This document shows, piece after piece, positions 60,782 through 64,000 of a DNA stretch of 64,000 bases; positions within the stretch are counted from its first letter, which is position 1, and the number at the start of each line of letters is the position of its first letter. Source of the DNA: Selenomonas sp. AE3005 (GTDB lineage Bacteria > Bacillota > Negativicutes > Selenomonadales > Selenomonadaceae). The notes beneath the pieces were generated by a model. The model searched no databases, was not told the origin of the DNA, and saw only the letters and a program-made list of their open reading frames with translations. The position numbers and the translations under genes are program-made. The stretch is from the NCBI RefSeq assembly GCF_000686945.1, contig NZ_JMME01000005.1, positions 124,001-188,000 on the forward strand. The letters run 5' to 3'.

Positions 60782-61561
60782 ATGAACATGAAAAAAATTA
60801 TGTCTCTTGTAGCAGCCAGCGCTTTTGCTGTGTTTGCTCTGGCAGGCTGCGGCGGCGACAATGGTGCCGGCAAGGCCGAGGCTCCGAAGGTTTTGAAGGT
60901 CGGTTCTTCCATCGACTTTCCGCCGTTCGAGTTCCAGGATGAGGGACAGAAGGAATATCAGGGTTTTGATATGGATCTTATTCGCGCCATTGCCAAAGAA
61001 ATGGGCCGCGATGTGGAAATTCAGAACCTGGGCTTTGACGGTCTGATTCCGGCACTGCAGGGCAAGAGCATTGACCTGGCTATCTCCGGTATGACCATCA
61101 ATGACGAACGCAAGGCTAATGTACGTTTCTCTGAACCGTATTATCAGTCCGGTCTCACCATGGTTGTCCGTGAAGATGAAACGGCCATCACGCGCTTTGC
61201 TGACCTGAAGGGCAAGAAAGTAGCTGTGCAGATTGGTACGACCAGCGCTGCAGAAGTGAAGAAAATCGATGGTGTGGAGATAACGGAACTCAATACGCCG
61301 GCTGACTGCTTTATGGAACTCAAAGCCCGTGGCGTAGACGCTGTGGTCAACGACCGCCCGGTTAATGATTACTTCATCACCAAGAATGCTGCTAAAGGCG
61401 TAAAAACGCTGGAAGAAAAACTGACAGCTGAAGATTACGGCATTGCCATCAACAAGGACAATGAAAAACTGCAGAATGATGTCAACGCTGCTCTGAAGAA
61501 ACTCAAGGAGAACGGCGAATACGACAAGATTTATGCTAAATGGTTCGGCGCCAAGAAGTAA
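60782..61561 (+). CDS. Polar amino-acid ABC transporter, substrate-binding lipoprotein
   Basis: A 259-residue family 3 solute-binding lipoprotein: lipobox LAGC after the signal peptide, then KVGSSIDFPPFEFQDEGQKEYQGFDMDLIRAIAKEMG, LGFDGLIPALQGKSIDLAISGMT, and the usual GTTSAAEVK. It delivers a polar amino acid (glutamine, or arginine/lysine-like) to the permease encoded next. ATG 60782 is taken, with GGGG upstream; ATG 60788 is an alternative. A terminator and a separate promoter divide it from the permease gene. Confidence 0.92.
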   Translation: MNMKKIMSLVAASAFAVFALAGCGGDNGAGKAEAPKVLKVGSSIDFPPFEFQDEGQKEYQGFDMDLIRAIAKEMGRDVEIQNLGFDGLIPALQGKSIDLAISGMTINDERKANVRFSEPYYQSGLTMVVREDETAITRFADLKGKKVAVQIGTTSAAEVKKIDGVEITELNTPADCFMELKARGVDAVVNDRPVNDYFITKNAAKGVKTLEEKLTAEDYGIAINKDNEKLQNDVNAALKKLKENGEYDKIYAKWFGAKK

Positions 61562-61571
61562 TGTAAGACTT

Positions 61572-61606
61572 GCAAGCCTTCCCCTCGGAGGGGGAGGCTT
61601 TTTGTA
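61572..61606 (+). terminator. Terminator after the binding-protein gene
   Basis: Stem AAGCCTTCCCC / GGGGGAGGCTT (one G-T pair) followed by TTTTT. It would reduce read-through into the permease gene. Confidence 0.88.
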
Positions 61607-61635
61607 TTGACAAGTCAGGCTGGTTGCTCTATAAT
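61607..61635 (+). promoter_or_regulatory. Consensus promoter of the permease-ATPase genes
   Basis: TTGACA, 17 bases, TATAAT: perfect consensus for the housekeeping sigma factor, and it overlaps the 10-mer TGACAAGTCA. Expression of the transport core would therefore be independent of the binding protein. Confidence 0.85.
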
Positions 61636-61675
61636 TATACATGTTTTTTGAATAAATATAAGTAGGGTGAAGGAA

Positions 61676-62341
61676 ATGGATTTTAATTTTGACTTGGTTG
61701 TACAGTCTTTTCCCCTGCTCTTGCTGGGGGCAGGGATTACCATTAAGATTACGGCTCTTTCGGTGGCTGTAGGTATTATTATCGGTTTATTTATGGGTAT
61801 TGCCCGTATCGGTAAAATAAAAATTTTCCGTATGCTGGCCGCTGTATATGTAGACTTTTTCCGGGGCACGCCGCTGCTCGTGCAGATTTTTCTGGTGTAT
61901 TTTGCCCTGCCGCTTATGACGGGACAGCGCAGTGACCCGTATGTGGCCGCTATCAGTGCCTGTGGTCTGAACTCCGGTGCTTACGTGGCGGAAATTTTCC
62001 GTTCCGGCATTCAGTCCATTGACAAAGGGCAGATGGAGGCCGGCCGTTCTCTGGGCATGACGTGGCTGCAGACCATGCGCTACATCGTTGTGCCGCAGGC
62101 TTTTAAACGGGTTATTCCCCAGCTGGGCAATGAGTTTATTGCCCTCTTGAAGGATTCCTCGCTGGTGTCGGTTATCGGTTTTGAGGAACTTACCCGTCGT
62201 GGTCAGCTGATTATTGCCAAGACGTATGCCTCGGTGGAAATTTGGACCTGTGTGGCCATAATCTATCTGATTATGACCTTGACGATTTCCCGGTTCGTGG
62301 CATTCTTGGAGTGGAGGTTTGCAAAAGATGATCGTCATTGA
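61676..62341 (+). CDS. Polar amino-acid ABC transporter, permease
   Basis: A 221-residue HisM/GlnP-type permease: [10 protein letters not shown], the EAA-type coupling loop [43 protein letters not shown], and about five hydrophobic segments. ATG 61676 follows AGGGTGAAGGA. It overlaps the ATPase gene by 14 bases. Confidence 0.95.
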   Translation: MDFNFDLVVQSFPLLLLGAGITIKITALSVAVGIIIGLFMGIARIGKIKIFRMLAAVYVDFFRGTPLLVQIFLVYFALPLMTGQRSDPYVAAISACGLNSGAYVAEIFRSGIQSIDKGQMEAGRSLGMTWLQTMRYIVVPQAFKRVIPQLGNEFIALLKDSSLVSVIGFEELTRRGQLIIAKTYASVEIWTCVAIIYLIMTLTISRFVAFLEWRFAKDDRH

Positions 62342-63047
62342 AAATTTACATAAAGCCTTTGGCGAGGTGGAAGTCATCAAAGGCGTCAATCTGCATATCG
62401 AGCCTCAGGAAGTTGTGGCGCTGATTGGTCCTTCCGGTTCCGGTAAGAGCACCTTGCTCCGCTGCATGAATTATCTGGAAGAACCTACTGCTGGCAAAGT
62501 CACGGTGGCCGGCACGCCGCTCGATGGCGAGGCCAATATCAACAAAGTGCGTGAAGAAGTCGGCATGGTGTTCCAGCGGTTTAATTTGTTTCCGCATATG
62601 ACGGCTTTGGAAAATATCATGCTGGCACCTATGAAGGTGAAAAAGGTCAGCCGTGACGATGCTGCCAAGAAAGCCAAAGAACTGTTGGCGAGAGTTGGCC
62701 TGGCTGATAAGGCGGAGAGCTTCCCCAGCCAGCTTTCCGGCGGCCAGCAGCAGCGCGTGGCCATTGCCCGGGCCCTGGCCATGGAACCAAAGGTTATGCT
62801 GTTTGACGAACCGACCTCGGCTTTAGATCCGGAGATGGTCGGTGAGGTTCTGGATGTTATGCGTTCCCTGGCGAAAGAGGGCATGACCATGGTCATCGTC
62901 ACGCATGAAATGGGTTTTGCCCGGGAAGTGGCCGACAGGGTACTGTTTGTGGATGACGGTCAGGTGCTGGAACAGGGCGCACCGCAGGATTTGTTTGAAC
63001 ATCCGCAGCAGGAGAGAACTAAGCTCTTCCTCTCCAAGGTGTTATAA
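62328..63047 (+). CDS. Polar amino-acid ABC transporter, ATPase
   Basis: A 239-residue GlnQ-type ATPase: Walker [11 protein letters not shown]-loop [16 protein letters not shown], signature [15 protein letters not shown], Walker [16 protein letters not shown]-loop [18 protein letters not shown] 62328 lies 10 bases after GGAGG; TTG 62319 is too near. A terminator follows. Confidence 0.96.
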   Translation: MIVIENLHKAFGEVEVIKGVNLHIEPQEVVALIGPSGSGKSTLLRCMNYLEEPTAGKVTVAGTPLDGEANINKVREEVGMVFQRFNLFPHMTALENIMLAPMKVKKVSRDDAAKKAKELLARVGLADKAESFPSQLSGGQQQRVAIARALAMEPKVMLFDEPTSALDPEMVGEVLDVMRSLAKEGMTMVIVTHEMGFAREVADRVLFVDDGQVLEQGAPQDLFEHPQQERTKLFLSKVL

Positions 63048-63064
63048 ACTCTTAATGTCAGATG

Positions 63065-63099
63065 AAACTGTCCCCGTCTGCACATGGGGACAGTTTTTA
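63065..63099 (+). terminator. Terminator after the ABC ATPase gene
   Basis: Stem AAACTGTCCCC / GGGGACAGTTT with a 10-base loop and TTTTT. Confidence 0.9.
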
Positions 63100-63149
63100 T
63101 CTTCAGAAAAATTTTTTCCTTGATAATTGTACACATATATATGAATTGG

Positions 63150-63178
63150 TTGACAGTTACATAATCAGGATTTATAAT
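63150..63178 (+). promoter_or_regulatory. Consensus promoter of the cold-shock gene
   Basis: TTGACA, 17 bases, TATAAT; transcription would start near 63185, leaving a ~47-base 5' UTR. Confidence 0.85.
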
Positions 63179-63231
63179 TATTGTTAGGTCGTGTTTGAGC
63201 GACTGGGAAGTTTCAAGTAGGAGGAATCTCG

Positions 63232-63432
63232 ATGGTAGGTAAAGTTAAATGGTTCAGCGCTGAAAAAGGTTATGGCTTTATTGCTCGTGAAGATGGCGAC
63301 GATGTATTTGTACATTTCTCCGCTATCAATGACGAAGGTTTCAAGACGCTTAACGAAGGTCAGGATGTAGAATTCGACATCGTGGAAGGTGCTCGTGGCC
63401 CGCAGGCGTCTAACGTTGTAAAGACGGCATAA
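63232..63432 (+). CDS. Cold-shock protein (CspA family)
   Basis: A 66-residue OB-fold RNA/DNA chaperone: RNP1 [10 protein letters not shown] and RNP2 VFVHFSAI, start [16 protein letters not shown] and end [11 protein letters not shown]. It binds single-stranded RNA and melts secondary structure. AGGAGGAA precedes the ATG and a terminator follows. Confidence 0.97.
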   Translation: MVGKVKWFSAEKGYGFIAREDGDDVFVHFSAINDEGFKTLNEGQDVEFDIVEGARGPQASNVVKTA

Positions 63433-63454
63433 TTTTCTTTATACGCGAAAATGA

Positions 63455-63488
63455 GTCTTCCCCTGAAAAAAGGGGAAGGCTTTTTTTA
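63455..63488 (+). terminator. Terminator after the cold-shock gene
   Basis: Stem GTCTTCCCC / GGGGAAGGC (one G-T pair) with a TGAAAAAA loop and TTTTTTT. Confidence 0.92.
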
Positions 63489-63610
63489 TTTTTACGCAAA
63501 TAAAAGAAGGGATTTTCTTCGGGGGCGCGAATATATAGAGTATAAACCTCATAAGTTGCTAATTATCCGCAGGCATTGTCCTGTGGCATCAAAGAAAGGG
63601 GATGTGTCGT

Positions 63611-64000
63611 ATGGCAACATTCACTGTAAGAGGCAAGAACATCGAGATTACTCCTTCCCTGCGTGAATATGTAGAAAAGCGCGTAGGCAAAGTCACCAAG
63701 TATTTTGATAATGTTGGTGATATTTCGGTCCTGCTGACCGTATCGAAGGGGCGGCACATTGTTGAGGTGACGGTTCCCGTGCAAAATGGCATCCTGCTGC
63801 GCGGCGAGGAAGCTACGATGGATATGTACACGTCGATTGACCTGGTTGTGGAAAAACTCGAGCGCCAGATTCATAAACAGAAGACGAAACTGGCCCGCCG
63901 TTTCCGTGGTGGCGGCTTTAAGGCAGAGGCCTTCAAGGCTGCACCGGTAGATGCACCTGCTGATGATGAAGAGTATCAGGTAGTTAAGACCAAACGTTTT
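63611..64000 (+). CDS. hpf: Ribosome hibernation promoting factor, 5' part
   Basis: The N-terminal 130 residues; the gene runs off the right edge without a stop. It starts MATFTVRGKNIEITPSLREYVEKRVGKVTKYFD, then VEVTVPVQNGILLRGEEATMDMYTSIDLVVEKLERQIHKQKTKLARRFR, typical of HPF/YfiA. A linker follows and EEYQVVKTKRF begins the C-terminal domain of the long-form HPF (dimerising ribosomes to 100S), so this is the long form. GGGG lies about 9 bases upstream of the ATG. Confidence 0.95.
   Translation, partial: MATFTVRGKNIEITPSLREYVEKRVGKVTKYFDNVGDISVLLTVSKGRHIVEVTVPVQNGILLRGEEATMDMYTSIDLVVEKLERQIHKQKTKLARRFRGGGFKAEAFKAAPVDAPADDEEYQVVKTKRF

Noticed and set aside
1-64000. CRISPR array, tRNA, rRNA, prophage or transposase genes
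   Set aside because: No short regularly spaced direct repeats, no cloverleaf or rRNA sequence, and no integrase, capsid or DDE transposase ORF was recognised.

Overview
The window reads as chromosome from a motile, Gram-negative-staining Firmicute of the Negativicutes, most like Selenomonas or a close relative (inference from gene content; no 16S is present). Firmicute traits are the T-box leader of ileS, an S-box-like SAM riboswitch, CheC and CheD beside CheA/CheW, FlhF/FlhG after FlhA, a CsoR repressor and the lepA-hemW order. Outer-membrane traits are two RND pumps, one with a membrane-fusion lipoprotein. Nearly all genes are on the + strand. Exceptions are rpsT and the acrA-acrB-SYLF operon.

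Layout: 1-14044 is the distal part of a flagellar/chemotaxis operon (flhB 3' end, flhA, flhF, flhG, a PilZ protein, cheB, cheA, cheW, cheC, cheD, a small membrane protein, the flagellar sigma factor, a FapA-like protein and a small charged protein). 14053-22304 holds a coiled-coil membrane protein between two small palindromic repeats, rpsT, lepA, hemW, a polysaccharide deacetylase, a beta-lactamase-fold hydrolase, a large palindromic repeat, and rpsF-ssb-rpsR. 22316-34648 holds T-box/ileS, a His-rich CsoR, an orphan RND permease, two tandem polytopic paralogues, a solo HPt protein and leuA.

34699-38561 holds a second, shorter copy of the large repeat and an unusual two-gene unit: a STAS domain fused to an NRPS-type condensation domain, translationally coupled to a MATE transporter fused to a degenerate RsbW-like ATPase domain. 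This is my best candidate for an undescribed system. 38702-49165 is housekeeping and accessory: hydrolase, dtd, M29 peptidase, YitT, cyclophilin lipoprotein, GIY-YIG, uppP, pth, a radical SAM protein, nagA and a DUF438 protein. A third large repeat follows. 49828-54823 is the minus-strand RND operon.

55046-56240 is an isolated unit: a consensus promoter, an S-box-like riboswitch with terminator, and an unrecognised gene with an internal duplication and AGR-rich arginine codons, suggesting transfer. 56278-60196 is a phosphatase, methyltransferase-like protein, GT2 and GT41 (OGT-like) cluster, perhaps for protein glycosylation. 60348-64000 holds a zinc-ribbon protein, a polar amino-acid ABC transporter, a cold-shock protein and the 5' part of hpf.

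The main unexplained DNA structure is a family of three ~0.4-0.6 kb intergenic elements that are giant imperfect inverted repeats, plus a second family of small palindromes ending in GCGTTATAA(T). No tRNA, rRNA, CRISPR array or intact transposase was seen.
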